From: Trifolium pratense
Taxonomy: Eukaryota; Streptophyta; Magnoliopsida; Fabales; Fabaceae
Direction of reading: 5' to 3'
Length of the DNA: 64,000 nucleotides
Assembly (NCBI RefSeq): GCF_020283565.1
Contig: NC_060060.1
Span: forward strand, 29,016,001 to 29,080,000
The position numbers and the translations under genes were made by a program. This document shows positions 1-9,368 of the stretch, one piece after another. A model generated the notes under the pieces. The model was not told where the DNA came from and searched no databases. It saw only the letters and a list, made by a program, of their open reading frames with translations. Every line of letters begins with the position of its first letter. Position 1 is the first letter of the stretch.

Positions 1-281
1 ATTTGACCCATCTCATCCATTAGGTCCACGGACCAGATTCTGGGCTTGTATATCCTCTAAAGAAAGAAATTGTCTATCATTACTTTGTTGTTTGTTAAAT
101 TGGATGCTTTTAGTGAAGTTGACAGATGAACAAAGATCACAAATTAGTCTTAATCCTAAGCTTCTCATAATGTTAATAGAGTTATTGTAATGCAATTAGT
201 TGAAAAATAATTAAAATATATCATTTTGCCATAATTAGAATATATCATTTTGTTTTTCTACTTTTCTTTTAGTAATTTCAA
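1..281. other. 3' flank of kelch gene copy A
   Basis: No gene is recognised here. The last ~40 bases before the kelch stop resemble the region just beyond the stop of copy B near 7590-7623 (shared TTCTTTTAGTA followed by TTTCAA), so this is the downstream flank of the duplicated unit. A 60-codon open frame at 13-195 on the minus strand has no family I recognise. Confidence 0.4.
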
Positions 282-952
282 TTAAGGCGGGGAGAGTTGC
301 ACAACACAACAATGACTACAAAGCTCTCTCTCATCCTCAAACTCCATTGGTTCAAAACTCCCCCAAGGATCTATAGTGGCGGATGTATCAAATATGTGAA
401 CAACGGAGATTGTTCTTGTGAGTTTCCTGTCATCTACCCTATAACCTGCCAAGAAAAATAATTTATTTCCAATCGGCGCCATAGTCAAGTAAAGTCGCCT
501 TTGATGAGACCAATACTCATAGTTATATTCCAAAGTAGAAAGACTTCTATTGTGTGATCCATCAACTTCGTTCCAAATATTGTTATCATAAGCCTCAACA
601 TGCCCTTTCCAAGCATTCAAACAATCTCCCGAACTATAAAGAGTGTCATTCACCGCCACAATTTGATAAGGGGGCACATCGAGCTGCCACATTCCTGTAA
701 TAAGATCCCACTTTTTTGCTTGCATGTTAAGAACTTCAGCTGAGCTGCGTTCAATTATGCCAGACATTTTCATGTCTGAATCTTCTCTTTCAGCAAATCC
801 TCCAATAATATAAACTTTGTTTTTCCACGTTACACCTAAGCATTTATACCTTAAAATATGCAAATTAGGCAAAGGTGTCCACGTATCTATATCAGGATCA
901 TACAACTCAGCGGATGAGATCCCTCTCATACTTGCCACCTTGGACTTTCCAC
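282..952 (-). pseudogene. Kelch-repeat gene copy A, 3' half, split by a retrotransposon
   Basis: This is the C-terminal half of a kelch-repeat (beta-propeller) protein, about 223 codons from GKSKVAS to the stop. It aligns with residues ~158-379 of the intact neighbour at 7624-8763, sharing ISSAELYDPD, ITGMWQLDVPP and SSGDCLNAWKGHVEAYD. Paired glycines followed by a tyrosine and tryptophan are the visible kelch blade signs. The open frame runs ten bases into the element LTR, where an ATG gives a spurious start. Coding ends at 952, where the 5-bp target site TCCAC is duplicated. The 5' half resumes at 5533. No frameshift is visible within this half, in keeping with a recent break. A truncated product from the LTR promoter cannot be excluded. 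Confidence 0.88.
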
Positions 953-1148
953 TATCAATCATAATTAGTATTTAATTATTATCATTATTATTTTGGATTT
1001 GTATAAAGTCTATAGAGTCAATCACCTCAGTTGTTGGAGATATTTGTTCCTTAATTTACTCCAATTAGGTTACTATACTTGTGTATATATACACCTCTTG
1101 TAAACTCTCAAAAGTAATGCAATATACAACTTTATTCATTCCTCTATA
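953..1148 (+). repeat. 5' LTR of the Ty1-copia element
   Basis: 196 bp, identical by eye to 5337-5532. It begins TATCAATCATAA and ends CCTCTATA. A TATA-like stretch (GTGTATATATACACC, near 1081-1095) is followed by the likely transcription start region. The right border is fixed by the primer-binding site that follows directly. Confidence 0.93.
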
Positions 1149-1157
1149 TGGTATCAG
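1149..1157 (+). other. Primer-binding site, initiator tRNA-Met
   Basis: TGGTATCAG follows the LTR without a gap and matches the 3' end complement of plant initiator tRNA-Met (usual TGGTATCAGAGCC). The match stops after nine bases (TTGG follows). This position sets the LTR border at 1148. Confidence 0.85.
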
Positions 1158-1225
1158 TTGGTAACGTTCCAGCCCTACCCTGTTAAACCAGAAAACGCCG
1201 TTTTTTCTCCGTTTGCCGTAACCCT

Positions 1226-4063
1226 TTGCCTCCCATAACTTCCGATGGCTCTCGCTCCATAGCTAACCCCTATGAACCCTCCAAACCCTTTGCGTGTATC
1301 ACCCTCAGCGGTGTCACCAAGCTTCTCCCTACCAATTACCTCAATTGGAAACTCCAGGTAGAAGCCTTCCTTGATGGTTTTGATCTACTCAAATACACTG
1401 ATGGATCGTTCCCTGCGCCGACAGCAACGATCACCACCACCGCAACGCCTCCGGTAACATCACCAAACCCTGCTTTTCAAACATGGCGTCGCCAGGATCG
1501 TCTCATCTATGGTGCCATCCTCACCACTCTTTCCGACGAGGTGGCCTCCTTGGTGTCCCAGACGAAGACCTCGCACGACCTCTGGGAGCTTCTCAAGAAC
1601 ACCTATGCCAAAGCCTCCCGCAGTCACCTTAAACAACTCAAGGAACGTCTTCGGATGGCCTCGAAAGGTACTCAATCCATCACGACCTACATGCACTCTC
1701 TGAAGCAAACTGCTGATCTCCTCGCCTCTCTCGGATCTGCTGTCTCCGTCGAGGACATGACCGACCATGTTTTGCGCGGCCTTGATGACGGTTACCGAGC
1801 AGTCATTGATGGGGTCAACGCAAGGGACACTCCAATCACCTTTGATGATCTCCTCGAAAAGCTCCTCATCCAGGAACTCTCTCTTGCTGCTGCTCAACGC
1901 CAATCACCTGCTCCTGTTACTGCGCTGCACGCTCAAGCACGGTCGACCAACAACAAGCCTCGACCAAGTCAAGCACCTGCACCGACCAACCAACGCCCAG
2001 GTAATCGCAAACCATTCCTTGGTCGATGTCAATGGTGCAACACCAAGGGACACGTCCTCGCTGACTGCCAACTCTTTCGGACCCAACACCCCAGTGTCCC
2101 CGCACCTCCTCGTTCTTCTCCGAGCACCGCTGACCAGGCCCAGGCCCACACCGCTACTGCTGGCACATCCTCGCCTGGTTTTCTGCTCGACAGTGGAGCA
2201 ACACACCATGTGACCAACGACCTTACAAATTTGGCACTTCACCATCCATACACTGGCCCTGACTCCCTCTTCATGGGGAATGGTTCAGGTTTAAACATCT
2301 CTCACTCTGGAACACTTTTAATTAATGATTTATCCTTGTCTAGTGCTCTTTATGTTCCCTCCATGAAACAACAAATCATTTCTGTCTCTCAACTCACCAA
2401 ACAAACTAACTCTGCCGTTGTTTTCTTACCAAACTATTTTTATGTCATGGACTTGCAGACACGCCAAACAACCCATAAAGGCTCATGTGTGAATGGACTT
2501 TATCTGTTGCCCACGACCTCACCTTCCGCCCACACCGTCCAAGTGGAATCCTCTGCTTCCTGGCATCACAAGCTTGGACACCCTTCAACTTCCATCTTTA
2601 AATTTATTCAGCAGCATTTTTCTTTAGGTTCAAATAAATTTCCGCAATCAGATTGTAATTCATGCCAAATTAATAAAAGTCATAAACTTCCTTTTCATGA
2701 ATCTACTCTTACATCTACTTATCCATTAGAAATAATTTTTTTTGATGTATGGACTTCCCCTGTTTTATCTATTGATGGTCTTCGTTACTATTGTTTGTTT
2801 GTTGATCATTATACTCGCTATATATGGCTATATCCCATGAAACTAAAATCTGATGTGCAATCTATTTTTCCCAAATTTAAAACACTAGTTGAAAACTTCT
2901 ACCAACACAAAATAAAAGTCCTATACACTGACAATGGTGGCGAATACATTGGTCTTCGTTCCTTTCTAAGTACTCATGGCATAAGTCACCACACCACTCC
3001 CCCTCATACACCCGAACACAATGGCATCTCTGAACGGCGGAATCGGCACATTGCCGAAACCGGTCTCTCCCTCCTTCACCACGCTGGCCTTCCCCTCACC
3101 TACTGGCCTCACGCCATGACCACTGCAGCCTACCTCATTAACCGTCTCCCTACCCCAATCCTCGGGCACCAATCACCTTACTCTCAACTCCTCCGCATTA
3201 GTCCGGATTATCATAAATTAAAATGTTTTGGATGTCTGTGTTTTCCCTGGATTAAACCTTATGCTAACAATAAACTTGCTCCAAAGTCTACTATGTGTGT
3301 TTTTGTAGGTTACTCAGCTGATCAACATGCATATCTATGCCTCGATCCTTCAACTGGACGGATTTACACCTCTCGCCATGTCAAGTTCGTCGAAACTGAA
3401 TTCCCTTTCCGTTCACTGGTGGCCCAACCGACCACGTCCACGACCTCACAGACTGGTCCACTCCAACTGCCCGTCTTGCCGACCATCGCTCCACCTACTG
3501 CGAGCACCAACCCCACATCCCCGGATACCTCACTTGTTGAGCCTCCCTTCCCGTCTGGCATTTCCTCCCCGACCACATCCCAATCCTCGTCCTCAAATAC
3601 AACGAGCAATGAAATGACCAGTAATGACCCCCTTCCTCCATACAGCCAACATTGCTCCCACAACCACAAACGACCTCCCCCCCCACAACGACCACTGAAT
3701 CTCATGGCGGTGGGATCATCACCCGGTCCAAAAACAACATCGTCAAACCCATCCACAAACTCAACCTCCATGTCCGTCCCTCATCCCCGATGGAACCTGG
3801 TACTATTACCCAAGCCCTTCGTGATCCGGACTGGCGTTCCGCCATGTTGGCTGAATTTGATGCCCTACATCGCAACAACACCTGGGAACTCGTTGGTCAT
3901 TCCTCTGCTCAGAATTTGGTTGGTTGTAAGTGGGTCTTTCGCATCAAGAGAAATCCAGATGGGTCCATTGATAGGTACAAGGCTCGATTGGTCGCTAAAG
4001 GTTTCCATCAACGCCCTGGTTGTGACTACACAGAAACATTTAGCCCCGTCGTCAAACCAGTGA
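1226..4063 (+). CDS. Ty1-copia Gag-protease-integrase reading frame
   Basis: This open frame encodes the first part of the copia polyprotein. In order it has a gag region (residues ~15-230), a CCHC zinc knuckle CQWCNTKGHVLADC (~267-281), an aspartic protease with DSGA (~321), an integrase zinc-binding region with LGHPS (~450), and an integrase core with FFDVW, TDNGGEY and PEHNGISERR. The frame is meaningful only to about 3684. Beyond the C8 run at 3677-3684 it continues out of register with the reverse transcriptase frame and is noise. There is no ATG in frame before the gag domain: the frame opens at a TTG (1226), is closed upstream by a TAA at 1184, and its first internal ATG is past residue 140. 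The original start has probably been lost by mutation. Confidence 0.88.
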   Translation: MPPITSDGSRSIANPYEPSKPFACITLSGVTKLLPTNYLNWKLQVEAFLDGFDLLKYTDGSFPAPTATITTTATPPVTSPNPAFQTWRRQDRLIYGAILTTLSDEVASLVSQTKTSHDLWELLKNTYAKASRSHLKQLKERLRMASKGTQSITTYMHSLKQTADLLASLGSAVSVEDMTDHVLRGLDDGYRAVIDGVNARDTPITFDDLLEKLLIQELSLAAAQRQSPAPVTALHAQARSTNNKPRPSQAPAPTNQRPGNRKPFLGRCQWCNTKGHVLADCQLFRTQHPSVPAPPRSSPSTADQAQAHTATAGTSSPGFLLDSGATHHVTNDLTNLALHHPYTGPDSLFMGNGSGLNISHSGTLLINDLSLSSALYVPSMKQQIISVSQLTKQTNSAVVFLPNYFYVMDLQTRQTTHKGSCVNGLYLLPTTSPSAHTVQVESSASWHHKLGHPSTSIFKFIQQHFSLGSNKFPQSDCNSCQINKSHKLPFHESTLTSTYPLEIIFFDVWTSPVLSIDGLRYYCLFVDHYTRYIWLYPMKLKSDVQSIFPKFKTLVENFYQHKIKVLYTDNGGEYIGLRSFLSTHGISHHTTPPHTPEHNGISERRNRHIAETGLSLLHHAGLPLTYWPHAMTTAAYLINRLPTPILGHQSPYSQLLRISPDYHKLKCFGCLCFPWIKPYANNKLAPKSTMCVFVGYSADQHAYLCLDPSTGRIYTSRHVKFVETEFPFRSLVAQPTTSTTSQTGPLQLPVLPTIAPPTASTNPTSPDTSLVEPPFPSGISSPTTSQSSSSNTTSNEMTSNDPLPPYSQHCSHNHKRPPPPQRPLNLMAVGSSPGPKTTSSNPSTNSTSMSVPHPRWNLVLLPKPFVIRTGVPPCWLNLMPYIATTPGNSLVIPLLRIWLVVSGSFASREIQMGPLIGTRLDWSLKVSINALVVTTQKHLAPSSNQ

Positions 4064-5352
4064 CAATTCGGATCATCCTCGCCTTGGCAGTCCGACAAGG
4101 ATGGTCCGTCCGCCAGCTTGATGTTAACAATGCCTTTCTTCAAGGGACGCTCAACGAGGAGGTCTACATGGCTCAACCACCTGGCTTTGTTAACAAAAGC
4201 TTCCCTGATCATGTTTGTCGCCTAAAGAAGGCGCTCTACGGGTTAAAGCAAGCTCCTCGCGCTTGGTATATGGAACTTCGTGTATTCCTGCTCTCCATTG
4301 GCTTCGTCAACTCCACCGCCGATGCTTCTTTGTTCATTCAGCGGACACCACGCGCGACACTATACTTGATCGTCTATGTCGACGACATCATTGTTACGGG
4401 GAGCTCCTCGACAGAATTGTCTCGTCTCGTTGCTACACTTGCTGCCCGTTTCTCATTGAAAGATCTTGGCTATCTCAATTATTTCCTGGGTGTTGAAGTC
4501 ATTCCTTCCGCTGCGGGCATGTTTCTTTCACAACGGAAATACATCACTGATCTCCTTCAAAAGTCGGGCATGACAGAAGCTAAACCAGCGTCCACTCCAA
4601 TAACTGCAACTCCTCCGCTGCTCAAAAACTCTGGTGATCCCTTGCCCTCCCCGACTGAATACCGAGCACTAGTTGGAAGTCTCCAATACTTGAGTCTTAC
4701 TCGACCAGACATTGCCTTCGCGACCAACAAACTTGCTCAGTTCATGCAGAACCCGAGCACCATGCACTGGTTGGCTCTCAAGCGCCTACTTCGCTATCTG
4801 GCCGGCTCTTGCGACAAAGGCATTTTCATCTCCGCGACTGCTCCCCTGACCTTTCATGCGTACTCAGATGCGGACTGGGCGGGTGACAAAGATGATTATA
4901 TCTCTACCACTGGTTACCTGCTCTATCTTGGCGACACCCCCATCTCTTGGAGTTCCCGCAAGCAACGCTCGGTTGCTCGATCATCCACTGAAGCTGAGTA
5001 TAAAGCCTTGGCCGACACGGCCAGTGAACTCCTTTGGGTACTCTCTTTGTTCACTGAACTTGGTCACACTCCTACAGCTGGTCCTGTCATCTACTGCGAC
5101 AATCTTGGTGCTACACATCTGAGTGCTAATCCTGTCTTCCACTCCAGAATGAAGCACATAGCCTTAGCTTATCACTTTGTCCGTGAAAACGTTCAGCGTG
5201 GCCGTTTTCGTGTTTCCTTCGTCTCTACCAACGACCAGCTTGCTGACATTCTCACCAAGCCTCTGCTTCGCCCTCGGTTCGAGTTTCTACTATCCAAGTT
5301 GCATCTTTCTTCCAGGTCGCCCAACTTGCGGGAGGATATCAATCATAATTAG
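3652..5352 (+). CDS. Ty1-copia reverse transcriptase-RNase H reading frame
   Basis: This is the second part of the copia polyprotein, in a different frame from the first. HGGGIITRSKNNIVKP, the usual lead-in to copia reverse transcriptase, is followed by KARLVAKGF, the catalytic YVDDIIVTG (around 4372-4400), and an RNase H domain with YSDADWAG and STEAEYKAL. The nominal ATG at 3652 lies before the C8 run and is not a real start. In a working element this frame would be fused to the upstream one. The last codons run into the 3' LTR, which is common in these elements. Confidence 0.9.
   Translation: MLPQPQTTSPPTTTTESHGGGIITRSKNNIVKPIHKLNLHVRPSSPMEPGTITQALRDPDWRSAMLAEFDALHRNNTWELVGHSSAQNLVGCKWVFRIKRNPDGSIDRYKARLVAKGFHQRPGCDYTETFSPVVKPVTIRIILALAVRQGWSVRQLDVNNAFLQGTLNEEVYMAQPPGFVNKSFPDHVCRLKKALYGLKQAPRAWYMELRVFLLSIGFVNSTADASLFIQRTPRATLYLIVYVDDIIVTGSSSTELSRLVATLAARFSLKDLGYLNYFLGVEVIPSAAGMFLSQRKYITDLLQKSGMTEAKPASTPITATPPLLKNSGDPLPSPTEYRALVGSLQYLSLTRPDIAFATNKLAQFMQNPSTMHWLALKRLLRYLAGSCDKGIFISATAPLTFHAYSDADWAGDKDDYISTTGYLLYLGDTPISWSSRKQRSVARSSTEAEYKALADTASELLWVLSLFTELGHTPTAGPVIYCDNLGATHLSANPVFHSRMKHIALAYHFVRENVQRGRFRVSFVSTNDQLADILTKPLLRPRFEFLLSKLHLSSRSPNLREDINHN
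5326..5336 (+). other. Polypurine tract of the Ty1-copia element
   Basis: TTGCGGGAGGA abuts the 3' LTR. It is purine-rich and in the position that primes plus-strand synthesis. It agrees with an LTR start at 5337. Confidence 0.75.
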
Positions 5353-5532
5353 TATTTAATTATTATCATTATTATTTTGGATTTGTATAAAGTCTATAGA
5401 GTCAATCACCTCAGTTGTTGGAGATATTTGTTCCTTAATTTACTCCAATTAGGTTACTATACTTGTGTATATATACACCTCTTGTAAACTCTCAAAAGTA
5501 ATGCAATATACAACTTTATTCATTCCTCTATA
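5337..5532 (+). repeat. 3' LTR of the Ty1-copia element
   Basis: 196 bp. I found no difference from 953-1148 reading base by base. It is followed directly by the second TCCAC target-site copy (5533-5537). Confidence 0.93.
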
Positions 5533-5979
5533 TCCACCTGCCACATAGATTTTGTTGTCACAAACAGTACAAGCAAAATCATACCTTGCAGCACTCAGTG
5601 GTGCACAAATAAACCATTGATTGGTTCTAATATTGTAACGAAGTACACTTGGTAAAACTTTAATACCCTTATCAAGAAATTCAGTTGAGTCATTATTAAA
5701 ATGGACCTTTTCTTTGTGACAAATTTGGCCACCAATTATATAAATAAAGTCACCTAATGAAACCATGGAAAAATCTTTTAATACTTGGTTATCAATTAGG
5801 CCAGGAATTGTCCCAGCATAAGTCCATGTGTTGATCGATGGATAATAAAGGTAAATTGAATTAGGGAGAGTGATGACATTTGGGGTTGGTTCTTTGGGGC
5901 AGAAAATTGTAACCATGACATAATTGGAAAGATTATTTTCAGGAGAAGGTGATGGTGGTGGTGAAGGAAGGGATCCCAA
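5533..5979 (-). pseudogene. Kelch-repeat gene copy A, 5' half, start codon lost
   Basis: This is the N-terminal half of kelch copy A, matching residues ~10-157 of the intact copy B: GSLPSPPPSPSPEN, IYLYYPS, FIYIIGGQ, LRYNIRTNQWF and ARYDFACTVCDNKIYVA. In copy B the codon before GSLPS is ATG (8736-8734). Here it is TTG (5979-5977), and the more upstream ATG of copy B is also absent. The frame stays open upstream into unrelated sequence, so an annotation starting at 6138 would add about 50 spurious residues. The next in-frame ATG lies within NYVMVTIF. Copy A was therefore damaged at its start as well as by the insertion. Confidence 0.85.
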
Positions 5980-6051
5980 TGGATAATTTGATAGATGATA
6001 TATTTTTGTGAGTGAGAAATGGGAAATGTAATGATATATATATAGAGGTAG

Positions 6052-6905
6052 AGGTGCACAAATAAAACTGAATTGAACCGAAAATAACTGATATTGTTTG
6101 ATTTGGATAAAAAACTGAACTAAACCGAAGAAAATCAAACTAATTAATTTGATTTTCGGATTTTAATTATAAAAAATTAACGAATCGAATCTCTTACTAA
6201 CATTATTTTATAGGGGCGGATCCAATAAAGACATTTATTCGAGTTGGAAATGAATTGAAACCTTAATTTTGATGTATTTGATTTGAGATCAATTTAATTT
6301 CAAGACGGTGAATTATCATTGTAGTTTATATTTAGAATTTATTGTTGATGTATTTGTAATTTGAGATTTAAAATTGTGTGTACTAAAATTTGAAATACCA
6401 ATTGCTAGTTGGTTTGATGGTGATTGACGTTGGACTTGGTAAGGAGGACCACAGTTTGATCCCTAACAACTGAGATCAGAAAGGAACTGAAATCACTTGA
6501 TGTCAGAACTGACCCCCGAACCAGATTAGACAGTCCATTGGACTAGATACTAGTGGTGAAAACAAAACAAAAAAAAAATTGAAATTAGATAGAAGTATGC
6601 AATGTAATTTGAATTTGTTGTGATTGTAGTTTAAAATTGTGATCGACATAAACTATAATTGTGAAGTTGTTTCAAACAAAGTAGAGGACAATTCGTATAA
6701 GTATACAATATTAAAAATTGCATATGAAGTTGTTTGAAATATTATAGACTTATAATTTGAATATGGAAAATATTCAAATATTTTAATTTATTTTCAAATT
6801 ATATATTCAGATGAACCGAACCAAGTTTGGTTCAATTCCACTTTTCGAAAAATACTTGACTGAATCAAACCAATCCGATATAAATTTTAGGTTCGACATT
6901 TATTT
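6052..6905. mobile_element. Probable insertion upstream of kelch copy A
   Basis: Copy A and copy B upstream regions match on both sides (TGTGAGCATCGACTAGGAA occurs at ~6971 and ~8880), but copy A has about 850 extra bases here. The left edge carries AACTGAATTGAACCGAAA and the right edge carries ACCGAACCAAG and ACTGAACCG, loose inverted repeats of the kind seen at ends of DNA transposons. No coding is visible. It contains the SINE at 6405-6578. Borders are approximate. Confidence 0.45.
6405..6578 (+). mobile_element. tRNA-derived SINE, family A
   Basis: An RNA polymerase III box-A-like start (TAGTTGGTTTGATGG) is followed by a degenerate box B (AGTTTGATCCC), the family body AAATCACTTGATGTCAGAAC, and an A-rich tail ending near 6578. 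It is related to the copies at 21056-21217 and 56818-56971 (minus strand). It is older than those; no clean target duplication was found. Confidence 0.7.
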
Positions 6906-7623
6906 TTACTGAACCGTTATACGTTAGATATAGGGATATTGTGGAGGAGAAAAAGAAGAAAAATTGGTTTGTGAGCATCGACTAGGAAGAATAAATGGCG
7001 CTGAAAGCAAAGGTTTTTTCTTGTGATTGATATTATCATATACTCCATTTTAACATTTAGTTGTAGTTACTAAAAGTTATAATATTTGGTAGTTATGTTC
7101 ATTTTGATGTTAGCATTATTTTGTATTTGGAATTGGGATACATGACCAATGTTTTTTGGATTTTTTACAATGTATGAGTAGGTCGAAAACAAAAATTTGA
7201 GCATAATTTTATTAGATCAATTATTCTTCTTGTGAACATTTCTATGTTAGGATTTGGCATTTTTGTAGAGTGTGTTTTCTTCCCTCTTGGTAGTATCTCC
7301 TGAATGAGAGGTAAGATAGTGACGAGTGGAATTGAGACTCTTGGGTAAATCTAGCTTTAACAGTTTTGAAATTTAACTATAGCAATTTTTTTTCCAGGTT
7401 GTTTAGTGGCCGAAAATTCACCCTTAAACTGAATAAATGAAGTGTCCAAAATTTAAATTCCGACTCCTGCGTATAAAATGTGAAATAAACTCATGGGGAC
7501 CATATAATTCTTTTGTTTTGTGAAATTAGAAAATGTGTGTTAAGAATATGTGTAAATATCATTCCAAAACATATAATTAAGCATACAACATTTTTTTCTC
7601 TTCATTTCTTTTAGTACTTTCAA
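6906..7623. other. Spacer between the two kelch genes, part of the tandem duplication
   Basis: The stretch 6930-7330 resembles 8850-9240 (GTGAGCATCGACTAGGAA, then ATAAATGG, then TTCTTGTGATT, and further on GAATGAGAG). The duplicated unit therefore includes upstream sequence of each kelch gene. No open frame of note. A decayed SINE-like tract lies near 7390-7490. Confidence 0.5.
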
Positions 7624-8763
7624 CTAAGGTGATGAGAGTTGCACAACACAACAATGACTACAAAGCTCTCTCTCACCCTCCAATTCCATTGGTTCAAAAC
7701 TCTTCCAAGCATCTACGGTAGCCGATGTATCAAATACATGAACAACAGACGTTGTTCTTGCCGGTTCCCCATCACCTACCCTATAACCTGCTAAGAAAAA
7801 CAATTTATTTCCAATCGGCGCCATAGTCAAGTAGAGTCTTTGATTAAGAGGCCAATTCTCGTAGTTATACTCTAATGTAGAAAGACTTCTCTTGCGCGAT
7901 CCATCAACTTCATTCCAAAATTGTCCATCATAAGCTTCAACATGTCCTTTCCAAGCATTCAAACAATCCCCAGAGCTAAAAAGAGTGTCATTCACCGCCA
8001 CAATTTGATTAGGTGGCACATCGAGCTGCCACATACCTGTAATAAGTTCCCATTTTCTTGCTTGTGTGTCAAGAACTTCAGCTGAGCTCCGTTCAACGAT
8101 GCTAGGCATTGTCATATCAGAGTTTTCTCTTTCAGCAAAGCCTCCTACAATATAAACTTTACCTTTCCACGTCACACCTATGCATTTATACCTTAAAATA
8201 TGCAAATTTGGCAAAGTTGTCCACGTGTCAAGATCAGGATCATACAACTCAGCTGATGAGATCCCTCTAGCACTTGCCACCTTGGACTTTCCACAAGCAA
8301 CATAGATTTTGTTGTCACAAACAGTACAAGCAAAATCATACCTTGCTACACCTAGTGGTGCACAATTGAACCATTGATTGGTTCTTATATTGTAACGAAG
8401 TACATTTGGTACAACCTTAATACCCTCATCAAGAAATTCAGCTGAGTCATCATTAACATGAACTTTTTCTTTGTAACAAACTTGGCCACCAATTATGTAA
8501 ATAAAATCTCCTAATGAAACCATTGAAAACCCTTTTAATACTTGGTCATCAATTAGGCCAGGAATTATTCCAACATAAGTCCATGTGTTATTGGATGGAT
8601 AATAAAGGTAAATTGAATTAGGGAGAGTAATAACATTTGGGGTTGGTTCTCTAGGACAAAAAATTGTTGCCATAACATAATTTGAAAGATGATTTTCAGG
8701 AGAAGGTGATGGTGGTGGTGAAGGAAGGGATCCCATTAGGGAATTTGAAAGATTACTATGCAA
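7624..8763 (-). CDS. Kelch-repeat protein, copy B, intact single exon
   Basis: This 379-aa protein should fold largely as a kelch (galactose-oxidase-like) beta-propeller, a scaffold for protein binding. A Pro/Ser-rich N-terminus (GSLPSPPPSPSPEN) precedes repeated blades with FIYIIGGQ, YNIRTNQW, YDFACTVCDNKIYVACG, LYDPDLDTW, KVYIVGGF and MWQLDVPPNQIVAVND. I see no F-box at the N-terminus, although the blade sequence recalls plant F-box/kelch proteins. So it may be a kelch-only relative, or an F-box may have been lost. Two starts are possible: 8763, or the ATG at 8736 just before GSLPS, which is conserved in position with the lost start of copy A. There is no intron. It is a tandem duplicate of the broken copy A, both transcribed leftward, and should supply the function alone. 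Confidence 0.88.
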   Translation of the reverse strand: MHSNLSNSLMGSLPSPPPSPSPENHLSNYVMATIFCPREPTPNVITLPNSIYLYYPSNNTWTYVGIIPGLIDDQVLKGFSMVSLGDFIYIIGGQVCYKEKVHVNDDSAEFLDEGIKVVPNVLRYNIRTNQWFNCAPLGVARYDFACTVCDNKIYVACGKSKVASARGISSAELYDPDLDTWTTLPNLHILRYKCIGVTWKGKVYIVGGFAERENSDMTMPSIVERSSAEVLDTQARKWELITGMWQLDVPPNQIVAVNDTLFSSGDCLNAWKGHVEAYDGQFWNEVDGSRKRSLSTLEYNYENWPLNQRLYLTMAPIGNKLFFLAGYRVGDGEPARTTSVVHVFDTSATVDAWKSFEPMELEGERELCSHCCVVQLSSP

Positions 8764-9244
8764 AGTGTATTAATGATATTAGTTACTATATTTTTTGCGA
8801 GTGTCAAAGAGGAGAATGTAACAATATAAGGAGGGGGTAGATATAGAAAAAGGGGGGCGGAGAAAACAAAAAGAATTTGTTTGTGAGCATCGACTAGGAA
8901 CAATAAATGGTGCAAAAATCAAGAGTTTTTCTTGTGATTAATAACATATCATATAATAATTAATTTTAGAAGCATATCATATAGTATAACATTTAGTGGT
9001 GGTTACTAGAAAAATATAACAATTGGTGGTTATGTTCTTTTTCATTTTGTTCTTATGTAAGCATTTGTGATACATATCTAAGGTTTTCCGGATATTACAA
9101 TGTTGAGTAGGTAGAAAACAAAAATTTGAGCATAATTTTATTAGATTAATTAATCTTCTGGCGTAGAATTTTATGTTAAGATTTGGAATTATGGTAGATT
9201 GTGTTTTCTTCACTTTTGGCAGTAGCACCTGAATGAGAGATGGG

Positions 9245-9291
9245 TAATTAAACTCTTGGTTTTTTTTTTGACAATAATTAAACTCCTGGTT
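9245..9291 (-). repeat. Micro-retroinsertion, 17-bp target duplication
   Basis: TAATTAAACTCTTGGTT (9245-9261) and its copy with one mismatch (9275-9291) flank 13 bases that read TTGTC-A8 on the minus strand. The A-run abuts the 3' copy, as expected for target-primed reverse transcription. Confidence 0.65.
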
Positions 9292-9368
9292 AAATCTAGC
9301 TTAATAATAATTTTGTAATGTAATTACATGCTACTTCATTTAATTTGTGAATACTTGGATATAAAGTC

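Larger units (their letters stand above)
953..5532 (+). mobile_element. Ty1-copia LTR retrotransposon, near-complete, very young
   Basis: A 4580-bp element on the plus strand lies inside an exon of a minus-strand kelch gene. It has two 196-bp LTRs that I read as identical, a primer-binding site directly after the 5' LTR, a purine tract directly before the 3' LTR, and a 5-bp target duplication TCCAC (948-952 and 5533-5537). The domain order gag, zinc knuckle, protease, integrase, reverse transcriptase, RNase H is that of Ty1-copia. The small size and short LTRs fit the Ale/Retrofit group, which is an inference. The LTRs start TATC and end TATA, not TG...CA. Two lesions argue against autonomy now: no in-frame ATG before gag and a frame break at a C8 run. 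Confidence 0.95.

Noticed and set aside
13..195. 60-codon minus-strand frame at the window edge
   Set aside because: No recognisable family, no splice or promoter support; likely chance.
1460..2245. Antisense and overlapping open frames within the gag region (several of 60-148 codons)
   Set aside because: They mirror the GC-rich gag coding frame in other registers and have no recognisable domains.
5449..6138. A 229-codon frame taken as a full gene starting at 6138
   Set aside because: Its ends are artefacts: the first ~50 codons are unrelated upstream sequence and the last ones lie in the 3' LTR. Only 5533-5979 is kelch coding.
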